A DNA stretch of 64,000 nucleotides from Marinomonas sp. KMM3893. Lineage in GTDB: Bacteria; Pseudomonadota; Gammaproteobacteria; Pseudomonadales; Marinomonadaceae. Location: the NCBI RefSeq assembly GCF_004352855.1, contig NZ_SJSC01000001.1:62001-126000 (forward strand). The letters run 5' to 3'. The notes beneath the pieces were generated by a model, which searched no databases, was not told the DNA's origin, and saw nothing but the letters and a program-made list of their open reading frames with translations. Every line of letters starts with the position of its first letter. The stretch's first letter is position 1. Of the stretch, positions 48,319-57,130 are shown piece by piece. The translations under genes were made by a program, and so were the position numbers.

Positions 48319-49347
48319 CTAGGGAGCCAGCAAACCCAGCTGACGAACCACACTATCTACCTTTGCCATCACCGCGTCTTGGGGTAACTGAGCCATGGCG
48401 TCTTCACGATGTACCGTGGTTGCCCAAGGCAGTGCTTCTACCGACTTTCCAGACTCTTCTTCCACCAGCTCACGATACACACTGACAATATTCTCTTGGT
48501 CATTATACGGTCCTGTACGCTTTGGATTCGATAAGGCAAACAGCGCAATAACCGGTGTATTCACTATCGTCGCCATGTGCGCAGGCCCAGTGTCAGGGCT
48601 AATGATCAAGGCCGCTTTTTGAATCACGTCCAGCAGCGACGCAATGCTCGTTTTGCCCACCAGATTCAACACATCAAGCCCTTCACTCACCGCATTACAG
48701 ACAGCCATTTCTCGCTCACTCGGCCCACCGGTCACCACCACAGCAAGCCCTTTCGACAAAAGTGACTCAATCACACGTCGGTAGCCTGCTAAGGTCCAGT
48801 CTTTGGTTACCTTTGAACCACAAGGGTTCACCACCACAAAACGTTCCGGCAACGACAGACCACTCTCAGGAATAGACAAACGCCAAGCCGGTGCTTGGTT
48901 CGGCACATCAATCGCTCGCGCTAATGACATCAAGGCATCCAATACATGCTTTCCTGTGGGCTCTGGCGCCAATTCATTAACAAACCAATGCTGCTTTTCA
49001 CGAGAATGGGACTTCGCAAAACCAATGCGTCTTTTCGCACTCAATACTCGGGTTAATAAGCTCGCTCGCAATGACCACTGCATATGCAACAAAATATCGA
49101 AGTTGACGCCTTTGAGCGACTTACCCAAGGCGAACAAGCCCTTAAACCCTGATTTTTTATGGTAAATGCGCACATCGATATTCGGCATCAAACGAACCAA
49201 TTGCGCCTCAGCAGGCCCAGTTATCCAGGTGATTTGGGCATCGGGGTAGCGCGCTTGTATTGCGGTTACCACAGACATTGCGTGGCAAACATCGCCCAAC
49301 GCCGACAATCGTACTATGGCAATTCGTTGAATGCTTTCTTGTGTCAT
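48319..49347 (-). CDS. Glycosyltransferase family 9 (heptosyltransferase-like)
   Basis: A 342-residue GT-B enzyme of the ADP-heptose:LPS heptosyltransferase family. The N-terminal IAIVRLSALGDVCHAM (about 8-23) and the C-terminal donor-binding ISPDTGPAHMA with IALFALSNPKRTGPY are typical. It most likely adds heptose to the inner core of lipopolysaccharide. Whether it is WaaC-, WaaF- or OpsX-type is not clear. It is divergent from kdkA, which modifies the neighbouring Kdo residue. Confidence 0.87.
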   Translation of the reverse strand: MTQESIQRIAIVRLSALGDVCHAMSVVTAIQARYPDAQITWITGPAEAQLVRLMPNIDVRIYHKKSGFKGLFALGKSLKGVNFDILLHMQWSLRASLLTRVLSAKRRIGFAKSHSREKQHWFVNELAPEPTGKHVLDALMSLARAIDVPNQAPAWRLSIPESGLSLPERFVVVNPCGSKVTKDWTLAGYRRVIESLLSKGLAVVVTGGPSEREMAVCNAVSEGLDVLNLVGKTSIASLLDVIQKAALIISPDTGPAHMATIVNTPVIALFALSNPKRTGPYNDQENIVSVYRELVEEESGKSVEALPWATTVHREDAMAQLPQDAVMAKVDSVVRQLGLLAP

Positions 49348-49380
49348 CTTATCCTCAAGTGCTGTTTAAAATCGGCGATT

Positions 49381-49428
49381 ATTATAGAATAGGCTGCTTT
49401 GAATGTGTCTAAATTTATCTGGCACAAT
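49381..49428. promoter_or_regulatory. Divergent promoter region of GT9 and kdkA genes
   Basis: On the minus strand TATAAT (49386-49381) with TAGACA 19 bases upstream could drive the GT9 gene. On the plus strand TTGAAT (49399-49404) and CACAAT (49423-49428), 18 bases apart, could drive kdkA. The two would overlap. Confidence 0.35.
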
Positions 49429-49454
49429 AAATGAACAATGATTAAGCGAGCCCT

Positions 49455-50165
49455 ATGCCGGATCCTCATATTATTGACGCCAACACCACACTCTTGTGTA
49501 GCAAGGCGTCTCTGCCTATTGAATCAGACTGGTTCTCAGCGGATTATTGGCAAAAGAAAAATGCCCTGATCGGCACGGGACACGGTCGTGGTGAAGTGTG
49601 GTTTATTAACAGCGAGTTTGGAAACTTCGTCATGCGTCGCTATCGACGCGGTGGATTGATCGCGAAATTTAATAAAGACGCCTTTTTATTTACCAAACCA
49701 AGCGACACGCGCCCTTGGCAAGAACTAAGCTTGCTTGAAACCATGGTCGAGCTTGGCTTACCAGTACCACAGCCGATTGCGGGTATCTATCGGAAAAAAT
49801 GGGGCTTTTATCGCGCCCATTTATTAACCCAAACCATTGAAGACGCTACCGACTTATTCGACATACTTAAAGCCGGCAACAGCGACTCAGTAGACTGGAA
49901 AAACATAGGCCATGTGATACAAGAGTTTCATCGACACGGCATACATCATAGTGATCTTAACTGTCACAATATCATGATCGACAAACAGCAAAAAGTTTGG
50001 ATCATTGATTTTGACAAATGCGAGCAACGCGAAATACATGACGAGTGGACTCAAGGCAACATCAACCGCCTAAAGCGTTCACTCGATAAAGAGTCTCAAA
50101 TACACACAAATTTTAACGTCTCTGATGCTCAGTGGCGTGATTTACTGGAGGGATATCGTGGCTAA
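49455..50165 (+). CDS. kdkA: 3-deoxy-D-manno-octulosonic acid kinase
   Basis: A 236-residue kinase that phosphorylates Kdo at O4 in the lipopolysaccharide core, on the inner face of the inner membrane. It has the family signature GHGRGEVWF (42-50) and RRYRRGGLIAKFNKDAFLF (about 61-79), catalytic HSDLNCHN with Asp167, and the metal motif DFD (185-187). In species with KdkA the core usually carries a single Kdo. It overlaps the acyltransferase start by 8 bases. Confidence 0.93.
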   Translation: MPDPHIIDANTTLLCSKASLPIESDWFSADYWQKKNALIGTGHGRGEVWFINSEFGNFVMRRYRRGGLIAKFNKDAFLFTKPSDTRPWQELSLLETMVELGLPVPQPIAGIYRKKWGFYRAHLLTQTIEDATDLFDILKAGNSDSVDWKNIGHVIQEFHRHGIHHSDLNCHNIMIDKQQKVWIIDFDKCEQREIHDEWTQGNINRLKRSLDKESQIHTNFNVSDAQWRDLLEGYRG

Positions 50166-51087
50166 GAAAAGCACGACAGAATTAACATTCAAGCAGCTAC
50201 TTGCACCCAAATACTGGCTAACTTGGCTGGCCATGTCCATCACCTATCTGGTCAGCTTTCTGCCTTGGCGTGCCAAGCAGACACTGGGAAAATACTTGGG
50301 TTTATTACTGCATAAAACCGCCGCTCGTCGTCGCCACATATGCGACGTTAACTTGCAAATCTGCTACCCAGACATGACCCCAGAAGAGCGCAAAGCACTC
50401 ACTCGCCAACACTTTATTAGTGCTGGCAAAGGGTTTCTAGAGACCTTTGATGCCTGGTATCAGCCAGCATCGAAACTGATGCCTAGAGTGGATTTCGACT
50501 CACAAGCCGTGGTTGATAAAGCCCTTGAAGCGGGCAAAGGCTGCATTCTGATCAGCGGCCACTTTGCGCCATTGGATTTGTGCGGCACCCTTATTGCCAG
50601 TCACCTAGACCTGCACCCGATTTATAAACGCCAAAATAATCCTGTGTTTAACTGGGTCATGGAGCATCAACGCAAAAAAGTCTACAGCAAAACCATCGAA
50701 CGCTCAGACATGCGAGAAGTACTGAAATCCCTTAAGTTAAACAAGCCAGTCTGGTACGCAGTCGACCAAGATTACGGACGCAAGCACTCTGTTTTCGCTC
50801 CTTTCTTTGGTCGCGAATGCGCCACCATTTCTCATATTGGCCGCATCGCTAAAATGACGAAAGCACCTGTTTTGATGTTGGACTACGGACGCACAGAAAA
50901 CGGTTACACGTACCGCTTTACCGAAGTAGAAAACTACCCAACCGAAGACGACGTGACCAACGCCACCATTATCAACAAGCTCATGGAAGACGCTATTTCG
51001 ACCAAAAAAGAGCAATACCTTTGGTCTCACCGTCGCTTTAAAACTCAGCCTGTAAAGGGCGATCCTTCCCCTTACAACGACAAGTAA
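50158..51087 (+). CDS. LpxL/HtrB-type lipid A acyltransferase
   Basis: A 309-residue inner-membrane acyltransferase with an N-terminal hydrophobic segment (YWLTWLAMSITYLVSFLPW) and the HX4D motif HFAPLD (His135, Asp140). ATR-type NPVF and basic residues follow. It probably adds a secondary acyl chain to lipid A. GTG 50158 lies inside the 3' end of kdkA with GGAGG 6 bases before it, so translation is coupled. Substrate chain length cannot be read from sequence. Confidence 0.9.
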   Translation: MAKKSTTELTFKQLLAPKYWLTWLAMSITYLVSFLPWRAKQTLGKYLGLLLHKTAARRRHICDVNLQICYPDMTPEERKALTRQHFISAGKGFLETFDAWYQPASKLMPRVDFDSQAVVDKALEAGKGCILISGHFAPLDLCGTLIASHLDLHPIYKRQNNPVFNWVMEHQRKKVYSKTIERSDMREVLKSLKLNKPVWYAVDQDYGRKHSVFAPFFGRECATISHIGRIAKMTKAPVLMLDYGRTENGYTYRFTEVENYPTEDDVTNATIINKLMEDAISTKKEQYLWSHRRFKTQPVKGDPSPYNDK

Positions 51088-51095
51088 AGCCGAAT

Positions 51096-51131
51096 ATAAG
51101 AGCCCCAAAACCTAACCTGTGGGGCTCTTAT
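51096..51131. terminator. Bidirectional terminator between acyltransferase and LLM genes
   Basis: A perfect 11-bp stem (ATAAGAGCCCC / GGGGCTCTTAT) with a 14-base loop between two convergent stops. Flanks are A/T-rich. Confidence 0.85.
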
Positions 51132-51133
51132 TA

Positions 51134-52129
51134 TTAAGCACTCAATTCGTCTCGCACTTCCGCCATCAGAGCCAGTGCCTGCAAGCGTTTCTGGGCATCA
51201 AAAATGGGAAAAGAGACAATCAGCTCATCAATGCCTGTCTTTTCGACAAAGCTTTTCATCTTAAACTTCACCGACGCTTTTGAGCCAACAAACGCATACT
51301 GCAACGTATGGTGAATCATGTGTTTCTCGCTAGCAGACCAAAGCGCATCCATTGATTCTACAGGCTTCGCAAAGGGCACATTATTACCCCGACGCAAATT
51401 GATAAATTGCTGCTGGACGGAAGTAAATAGGTAGGCGGCCTCTTCATCCGTCTGTGCAACAACAGCCATCACACCCGCCATCGTTCGAGGCACAGGGTTT
51501 TCTTCTGTTGGTCGATAATGGCGACGGTACACGGTTAAGGCTTGAATTAATTGATCGGGGGCAAAATGGGAAGCAAACGAATAAGGCAAGCCAAACTCAG
51601 CGGCAACTTGCGCACTGTATAAACTGGACCCTAGCATCCAAATAGGCACTTGGGTATTGCGACCTGGAACCGCAATGACTTTTTGATTGCTCGTCGGCTT
51701 ACCCAGCAACTGCTGCAATTCCTGTACATCATCAGGGTATTGATCCACCGCGGCGTTCATATTACGACGCAAGGCTCTTGCGGTTTGCATGTCGGTGCCC
51801 GGCGCTCGCCCTAAACCTAAATCAATACGATTCGGGTACAGCTCCGCCAAGGTGCCAAATTGCTCCGCAATAATCAAAGGTGAGTGATTCGGCAGCATAA
51901 CACCGCCAGAACCCAATCGAATGGTGCTCGTTGCCGCACCGAGATGAGACAATAAAACAGCGGGCGAAGAACTCGCCACATTAGTCATGCCGTGGTGTTC
52001 AGCCAACCAGAAGCGCTTGTACCCCTTCGCCTCTGCCTGCTGAGCCATTAACCGACTTTGAGCAAAAGAATCAGAGATACTGCTCCCTTCCGTAATAGGC
52101 GAAAGGTCAAGAATAGAAAGTGGAATCAT
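51134..52129 (-). CDS. LLM class flavin-dependent oxidoreductase
   Basis: A 331-residue luciferase-like monooxygenase (bacterial luciferase family, YhbW-type) with a TIM-barrel fold that probably binds FMN. Typical blocks are [11 protein letters not shown] at the start, [10 protein letters not shown] (about 39-48), [14 protein letters not shown] and [12 protein letters not shown]. The substrate is unknown. It follows cti on the same strand after 127 bases that contain a 14-bp palindrome (52220-52233). Confidence 0.9.
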   Translation of the reverse strand: MIPLSILDLSPITEGSSISDSFAQSRLMAQQAEAKGYKRFWLAEHHGMTNVASSSPAVLLSHLGAATSTIRLGSGGVMLPNHSPLIIAEQFGTLAELYPNRIDLGLGRAPGTDMQTARALRRNMNAAVDQYPDDVQELQQLLGKPTSNQKVIAVPGRNTQVPIWMLGSSLYSAQVAAEFGLPYSFASHFAPDQLIQALTVYRRHYRPTEENPVPRTMAGVMAVVAQTDEEAAYLFTSVQQQFINLRRGNNVPFAKPVESMDALWSASEKHMIHHTLQYAFVGSKASVKFKMKSFVEKTGIDELIVSFPIFDAQKRLQALALMAEVRDELSA

Positions 52130-52256
52130 AGCGCTCGTCCATTGAATAGAATATACCCCATTATCTGGGGTAATCTACTCAATAGACAAGGCTCAAAGTT
52201 TGCAGCAAATGCAAAAGATTCGAGATATCTCGATATATCTATAAACAACGTTCGTA

Positions 52257-54605
52257 CTAGCGGTTTTCTAAACGGTTGTAATCCAGAATACCACTTTCTC
52301 TTGGTCTCGCTTCGCGATTGTATTTATCAACCGCATCACTGACAGACCAAAAACGAGGGTCCGTTCGGCGCACGCCAAAATGCGCCATCAGGTTCGAATA
52401 ATCCTTTGCCGTTGCCATATTAGCAATCTCTTCTGTAAAGGCTTTCAACTTGCCTTCATCCACTTCCATAAAGGCATTCGGATAATCCCCTAACACCCCT
52501 TTAACAACCGTTACGCTGTCTTCATTAGGCAAACGTGCCGCCGCTTCATCAAACAGACTTGAAATATTCGAGTGTGCTTTATTATGAATCAGACTAATCA
52601 CTTCTTTTGGTGCGCCATTTTTCGTCACCAACACCAACGCGGTATTAGGCAAATAACGCAAGCCTTCCCCTTTGAGCGTCTGTAAGTGCTTCAGGGTGGC
52701 AATTTCTTTGCGGGTTAAACGACTGGTTTCCAAGTCACGACTGTGGTCCAGCACCTTCGACAAATGTTCGCGCAGCTGATCATAAAGTTCAGACTGATAA
52801 TGGGTTGTCTTATAATGAATCTGCGATTGTACTGGCACCTTGATGTAGTCACTAAAAATGTAGTTTTTAATGCTTTGATTGGCGTCACGGTACCAATACT
52901 GACGAACTTTCTCACGCTGGTCTTTTGGCAAAAGAAGCAAGAAGTTCATTTCCCCTTCCATGCGCAAAAAGTCCATATAAAGACGAGTGTCTAATTGGTG
53001 ACCCACGTTGCCATACACATCAAAGCCCGCCACCAACAAGTAGTGAATACGCTCTAATAATGGGTAATCAATTAGCCATGCTGTTTTGGGTTTTTGCCCG
53101 ACGAGCCCTTTCACAACGGTCGCATTATCAAAATGCCTAAAAATGGTCAGTGCGGCATTTTTGTTATAACCATAGCCATCCCAAATAAGGTCCAAATTAA
53201 TCGGCGCACCCGCATTTACCTCTTTCTCAATCAACTTAGCTTTCGCGGACAAATACGATTTCTGCTGCTCAGAAAAACGCACCCAAGAACTCAACGGCAA
53301 GGCATTACTTGAACTGACCGCCGGCATATCCAAATGCTGCACCTGATTTTCTAAGAAATCCGATGTTTCTTTGTTATAGGTTAAGTCAGGGTTAACAAAA
53401 TACACCCAGAAGTTTTCATTGATGACGTTAACCGCAACTTGGCCACGACACACAGGCCCTTTAATAAAGGACATAATGGTGTCTTGAGCGTGATCCAATA
53501 AGAATCGGTAACGGGCATCCGCTGGAATCTCTTGAAACGCTTTAAATGGGTTGGTGGCGACTTCGCGGTCATAACCTGGGTCTTTAGTGACCTTATAATC
53601 GGTCGCGTAGAAGTACGAATTCCAACGCTTGTAAACCGCTTCATCCAACTGGAATGGAATATGGTTTTTCTGAACAATCACTTCAGGGTCTTGCCACAAG
53701 CGATAGTAGACATGATCGACACCTGGCGGATCGTATGGGCGACGTGTGGCAATACGCTCAATCGGTTGTCCTGGCGGCGTTTTCGAACGCACCAATCTAA
53801 ACGGCTGATCATTGCCTTTGCCAAGGTACAAGCTATACAGATAAATGTGCTCATAGATATAGCGTGAAATTAATTGCCCTTTTAAATTCGACGAATTAAA
53901 GCGCTTTTCCCACAAGGCGACTAACTTTTGCATTTTGTCGGACAAGGGCGCCTGTTTTGGCATCTTGCCGCCTTTGGCTAACCATTGAGATAAAATATCA
54001 AACTCATCCGCACTCAATGCCGGCAACCCATAGGGCATGCCCCATTTCGGGTAGTTCAATTTGAAATCACCGTATTCTTCGATCGTGGAGCACTGCTGAT
54101 TTCTGGCTAAAGAAAAATCGTAATCATCGGATAATACGGGCTGGTTAAAGTTGCCTTGTTGCTTGCGCAAAGAAATGGCCTGATAAATCAAACTGCCATT
54201 TAGGTTTGCAGCTGGGCTTTGTCCGCGCTCGTTAAGCGCTGGGTAAAAGCCTTTTTTACGCCATTCCTCTGGGGAATGCGCATCAATGTACAGTCGCGTA
54301 GGCTTTGCCGCTAATAAACGCGTGCCATCGTAAACAAGGTCTTTCGAACCGCCGCGCTCAATCCCTTCTTTGCCTGTGAGCTTCAGCTGACAAGGCGCAT
54401 CGTAACAAGCATGACAAGAGACACATCTATGATCCAAAATGGGACGGACTTTTTCATTATAAAAATCAGCGTCTTTCTGAGACACATCGACATCACGATT
54501 AGAGACTTTTTCAACACCGTACATTTGATCCAAGTTCTGCGAAGCAAACACAGCACAACCTGTTACAAACAGTATTGAAAGAATAACCACCAATGCTCTT
54601 GGCAT
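52257..54605 (-). CDS. cti: Fatty acid cis/trans isomerase
   Basis: A 782-residue periplasmic heme protein that converts cis to trans unsaturated fatty acids in phospholipids, stiffening the membrane under solvent, heat or salt stress. The c-type heme motif CVSCH is at 61-65, with two further Cys in CYDAPC. The N-terminus is a signal sequence containing VTGC, so it could be lipidated at Cys17 rather than released. Length matches Pseudomonas Cti. It stands alone, with an inverted repeat about 60-100 bases upstream of the start. Confidence 0.94.
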   Translation of the reverse strand: MPRALVVILSILFVTGCAVFASQNLDQMYGVEKVSNRDVDVSQKDADFYNEKVRPILDHRCVSCHACYDAPCQLKLTGKEGIERGGSKDLVYDGTRLLAAKPTRLYIDAHSPEEWRKKGFYPALNERGQSPAANLNGSLIYQAISLRKQQGNFNQPVLSDDYDFSLARNQQCSTIEEYGDFKLNYPKWGMPYGLPALSADEFDILSQWLAKGGKMPKQAPLSDKMQKLVALWEKRFNSSNLKGQLISRYIYEHIYLYSLYLGKGNDQPFRLVRSKTPPGQPIERIATRRPYDPPGVDHVYYRLWQDPEVIVQKNHIPFQLDEAVYKRWNSYFYATDYKVTKDPGYDREVATNPFKAFQEIPADARYRFLLDHAQDTIMSFIKGPVCRGQVAVNVINENFWVYFVNPDLTYNKETSDFLENQVQHLDMPAVSSSNALPLSSWVRFSEQQKSYLSAKAKLIEKEVNAGAPINLDLIWDGYGYNKNAALTIFRHFDNATVVKGLVGQKPKTAWLIDYPLLERIHYLLVAGFDVYGNVGHQLDTRLYMDFLRMEGEMNFLLLLPKDQREKVRQYWYRDANQSIKNYIFSDYIKVPVQSQIHYKTTHYQSELYDQLREHLSKVLDHSRDLETSRLTRKEIATLKHLQTLKGEGLRYLPNTALVLVTKNGAPKEVISLIHNKAHSNISSLFDEAAARLPNEDSVTVVKGVLGDYPNAFMEVDEGKLKAFTEEIANMATAKDYSNLMAHFGVRRTDPRFWSVSDAVDKYNREARPRESGILDYNRLENR

Positions 54606-54662
54606 AAGAATTTCCTAGATGGGATTAGATATATTAATAAGATAGCGTAGTGGGAGGGGAAT

Positions 54663-54702
54663 TTACCATTTCTTTACTATGATTTTTACCTTGAAATGGT
54701 AA
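54663..54702. promoter_or_regulatory. Inverted repeat upstream of cti
   Basis: TTACCATTTC (54663-54672) and GAAATGGTAA (54693-54702) are perfect inverted copies with 20 bases between. They lie 58-97 bases before the cti start, where a regulator could bind. No regulator family is recognised. Confidence 0.45.
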
Positions 54703-54752
54703 GAGAATGTGGCAATTCAACGCAGCAATTAAGCCCATTGCTTTTTTGGCAT

Positions 54753-54777
54753 AAAAAAACGCCCATTACGGGCGTTT
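54753..54777 (-). terminator. Terminator after the duplicated acidic protein gene
   Basis: An 8-bp stem (AAACGCCC / GGGCGTTT, 5-base loop) followed by TTTTTTTAT on the minus strand, about 20 bases past the stop. Confidence 0.88.
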
Positions 54778-54798
54778 CTCTAACTCTGTCGTGAAATC

Positions 54799-55401
54799 TT
54801 ACTCTTCTTCGACAAGCAAACCATCTTCTTCGTAGTCGTCGGCCAATTCATAGGCATCATCACCCATATCATCGTTGGCCAACATCAAGGCTTCTTCATA
54901 CGCCCCACCAAACTCGATGCGGGTAATATCGTACAAGTCATATTCAAAAGTATCGTCAAACCAGCGCGCGTCTGAACCAATTTCTTCTAGCTCATAGGTC
55001 ACAGCATCGGCACGAACAACACGACCGATTTCACAGCTGTCTACTTCAACTTCTTCACGGTGCAGTGTCACCAAGCCGTATTCTTCGCTGATATCAATCA
55101 ACAATACTGCAAGGTCTTCTAAATCCACTTCAGGATCAACGACCTGCTCTTCACGAAGAGCAAGTACGCGTTTTTGAAAATCGTTAAAAGGGGCAGGATG
55201 CACAAAATCGCTGATGTCTTCCAAAAATAATATTTGGTAACCATTGAGATGCACACTGTCATCAATTAACTGGAGCAGAACCATTTCTTCGTTGGCGTCC
55301 ACAACAAAGCCATCAGTCCAACTTTCTGGACCATCTAATTCTTCGCGAAAAATGCGAACGACATTATTTCGATTGCGGGCTTTTTCCAATTCGACGAGCA
55401 T
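54799..55401 (-). CDS. Acidic hypothetical protein with internal duplication
   Basis: A 200-residue cytoplasmic protein, strongly acidic, ending in a Glu/Asp-rich tail (177-200). I do not recognise the family. Residues 14-68 and 110-167 align as two copies of one module: hydrophobic strand, REE, G-x-VV-x-A, an LxxI core and a closing L-x-DI. Predicted strand alternation suggests a small beta-barrel pair joined by a helical linker (72-105). It lies between cti and yacL on the minus strand, 68 bases after yacL. Confidence 0.7.
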   Translation of the reverse strand: MLVELEKARNRNNVVRIFREELDGPESWTDGFVVDANEEMVLLQLIDDSVHLNGYQILFLEDISDFVHPAPFNDFQKRVLALREEQVVDPEVDLEDLAVLLIDISEEYGLVTLHREEVEVDSCEIGRVVRADAVTYELEEIGSDARWFDDTFEYDLYDITRIEFGGAYEEALMLANDDMGDDAYELADDYEEDGLLVEEE

Positions 55402-55469
55402 ATCGGCTCCCTAAAAACGTAAAAAAATAAATCTAGCGCTAGTGTAAACCCAGCCAGCGCTAGGAACAA

Positions 55470-55850
55470 CTATTGAAGCACCTCATGCCAGTTTTCAACC
55501 ATGTCTACCAGGTCTTCTAGACCACATTCCGCTTTAATGCCGTCGGTAGATGGTCGATAGAAACTGTCTTGCGAATCAAACATGGCTTTAATTTCTTCTT
55601 CCGCCTCGCTCATGTCCACTTGACGAGAAACCACCACACCCTCTTCGCTGATAATCACTTCGAACGGGCCATGTTGAAACTGCGTCGTTTCTTTTTCATA
55701 TTCAGCCAATCGTGCAGCTGACAAGACGCGCTGAATATTTTCTTTATCGATAACAAACTGGGTAACCCACTCAGCAATAGCAGCGAACTCATAATCAGCG
55801 TAGATACGATAGCGGCTTTCTTCCTGATCAAAGGCAATTTCATAATCCAT
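55470..55850 (-). CDS. yacL: YacL (UPF0231) family protein
   Basis: A 126-residue acidic protein matching the YacL/UPF0231 family: MDYEIAFD at the start, ARLAEYEKETTQFQHG in the middle, and ECGLEDLVDMVENWHEVL at the end. The role is unknown. ATG 55850 has GAGG about 9 bases upstream and matches the family. A GTG five codons earlier (55865) overlaps the ylqF stop as GTGA and cannot be fully excluded. Confidence 0.83.
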   Translation of the reverse strand: MDYEIAFDQEESRYRIYADYEFAAIAEWVTQFVIDKENIQRVLSAARLAEYEKETTQFQHGPFEVIISEEGVVVSRQVDMSEAEEEIKAMFDSQDSFYRPSTDGIKAECGLEDLVDMVENWHEVLQ

Positions 55851-55861
55851 GACTTTGAACC

Positions 55862-56857
55862 TCACTTATTCTCATCATTCGACTGAGCATGGGCTTGTTT
55901 CGCCTGCTCGTCACGGTATTTTCTATTTTTATCTTGTTGTCGCTGCGGAATCGCGGCCGCTAATCTGGCTTGTCTTTCCGCTTCTTTTTTCGCTTTGGCT
56001 TCTTCGACCAACTGCTCTTCATGAGCAATCATCTCAGGTGTTTCCATAACATAAGGACCAATGGCGCCAGTACGAACATCATTCAAGAACACTTCAGCGG
56101 CTTTGTGCATATCAATCTTGCCACCAGCGCGTAACGCACCACGTTTCGAGCCAATCACTTTCAGCACTTCAACAGGATCGGTAGACAGCTCTTTAAGTTT
56201 GTAGCGAGCTTGTAACGCTGCAGCGTAATCGGTGATAAAAAACTTCAAGCCCACCACAGCAACGTCTTCATAATTAATCGCCGTGGCTCTCACCGCGCCA
56301 GTCACCGCCAAACGGTAGCTGGCGTCTGGGTTTTCTATTTTTGGCCACAAAATGCCTGGTGTGTCCAACAATTGAAATCCGTTGGTCACTTTCAGTTTTT
56401 GCTGGGCTTTTGTCACCGCAGGCTCATCGCCTACTTTTGCCACACGTCGACCTAACAAGGCGTTCATTAAACTGGATTTTCCGACGTTTGGAATACCGGC
56501 AATCATCGCTCGAATCGGTTTTTCTGCCGTGCCTCTATGGGGCACCATTTGGCTAACCCATTGGCTGATTTTGGCCACATCGGCTTTATCTTGAGTAGAA
56601 AAAGGATGCGCCATCACGGTTTCACTGCCACGCCAATGATCCAGCCATAACACCAGTCGATCACGGTCGGCTAAGTCTTTTTTATTCAATAAGCGCAGAA
56701 CCGGCACAACGCCACGCAATGTATTCAACATTGGGTTCTGACTAGAATCTGGAATGCGCGCATCCAATACTTCGATGACAATATCGACCTGTGTCATCAC
56801 TTCTTCGATTTCTCGACGCGCCTTGTTCATGTGTCCTGGATACCACTGAACGCTCAC
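55862..56857 (-). CDS. ylqF: Ribosome biogenesis GTPase YlqF
   Basis: A 331-residue circularly permuted GTPase of the YlqF/RbgA family, which assists late large-subunit assembly. The G motifs run in permuted order: NKKD (G4, 58-61), GIPNVGKSS (G1, 121-129), then DTPG (G3, 165-168). The opening VQWYPGHMNKARREI is diagnostic. A Lys/Glu/Arg/Gln-rich tail is present. It starts at GTG 56857 and overlaps the region upstream of yacL. Confidence 0.93.
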   Translation of the reverse strand: MSVQWYPGHMNKARREIEEVMTQVDIVIEVLDARIPDSSQNPMLNTLRGVVPVLRLLNKKDLADRDRLVLWLDHWRGSETVMAHPFSTQDKADVAKISQWVSQMVPHRGTAEKPIRAMIAGIPNVGKSSLMNALLGRRVAKVGDEPAVTKAQQKLKVTNGFQLLDTPGILWPKIENPDASYRLAVTGAVRATAINYEDVAVVGLKFFITDYAAALQARYKLKELSTDPVEVLKVIGSKRGALRAGGKIDMHKAAEVFLNDVRTGAIGPYVMETPEMIAHEEQLVEEAKAKKEAERQARLAAAIPQRQQDKNRKYRDEQAKQAHAQSNDENK

Positions 56858-57130
56858 CCCTAATTACCTCTCTAATCGCCATGTATTTTGCGGTTGCGCA
56901 GTCTACCACAACTTCGCAATGAAGAATCATAAATTAGCGCCCAACTAAACCATTGCGAGATTTGAAAATAGGTTGCCTTAAAAAACCACGGCCGCTCTTT
57001 TTCATGACCTGCGTCACAACGCTAAATTGGCACTCAACTACAATCACTAGGTCCTCAACACTGAGCCATACTACCCTGACCATGGTTCGCTGTTTCTGAG
57101 GGTGATCTCTCGATCGGACATTAGTCCAAA
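56858..57130. other. Gap between acpH and ylqF
   Basis: About 270 bases without an ORF. On the minus strand it holds the ylqF leader. On the plus strand it leads into the strong terminator at 57134-57163, so it may encode a small RNA. A lone -10-like TACAAT lies at 57039-57044, with no matching -35. Confidence 0.4.
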
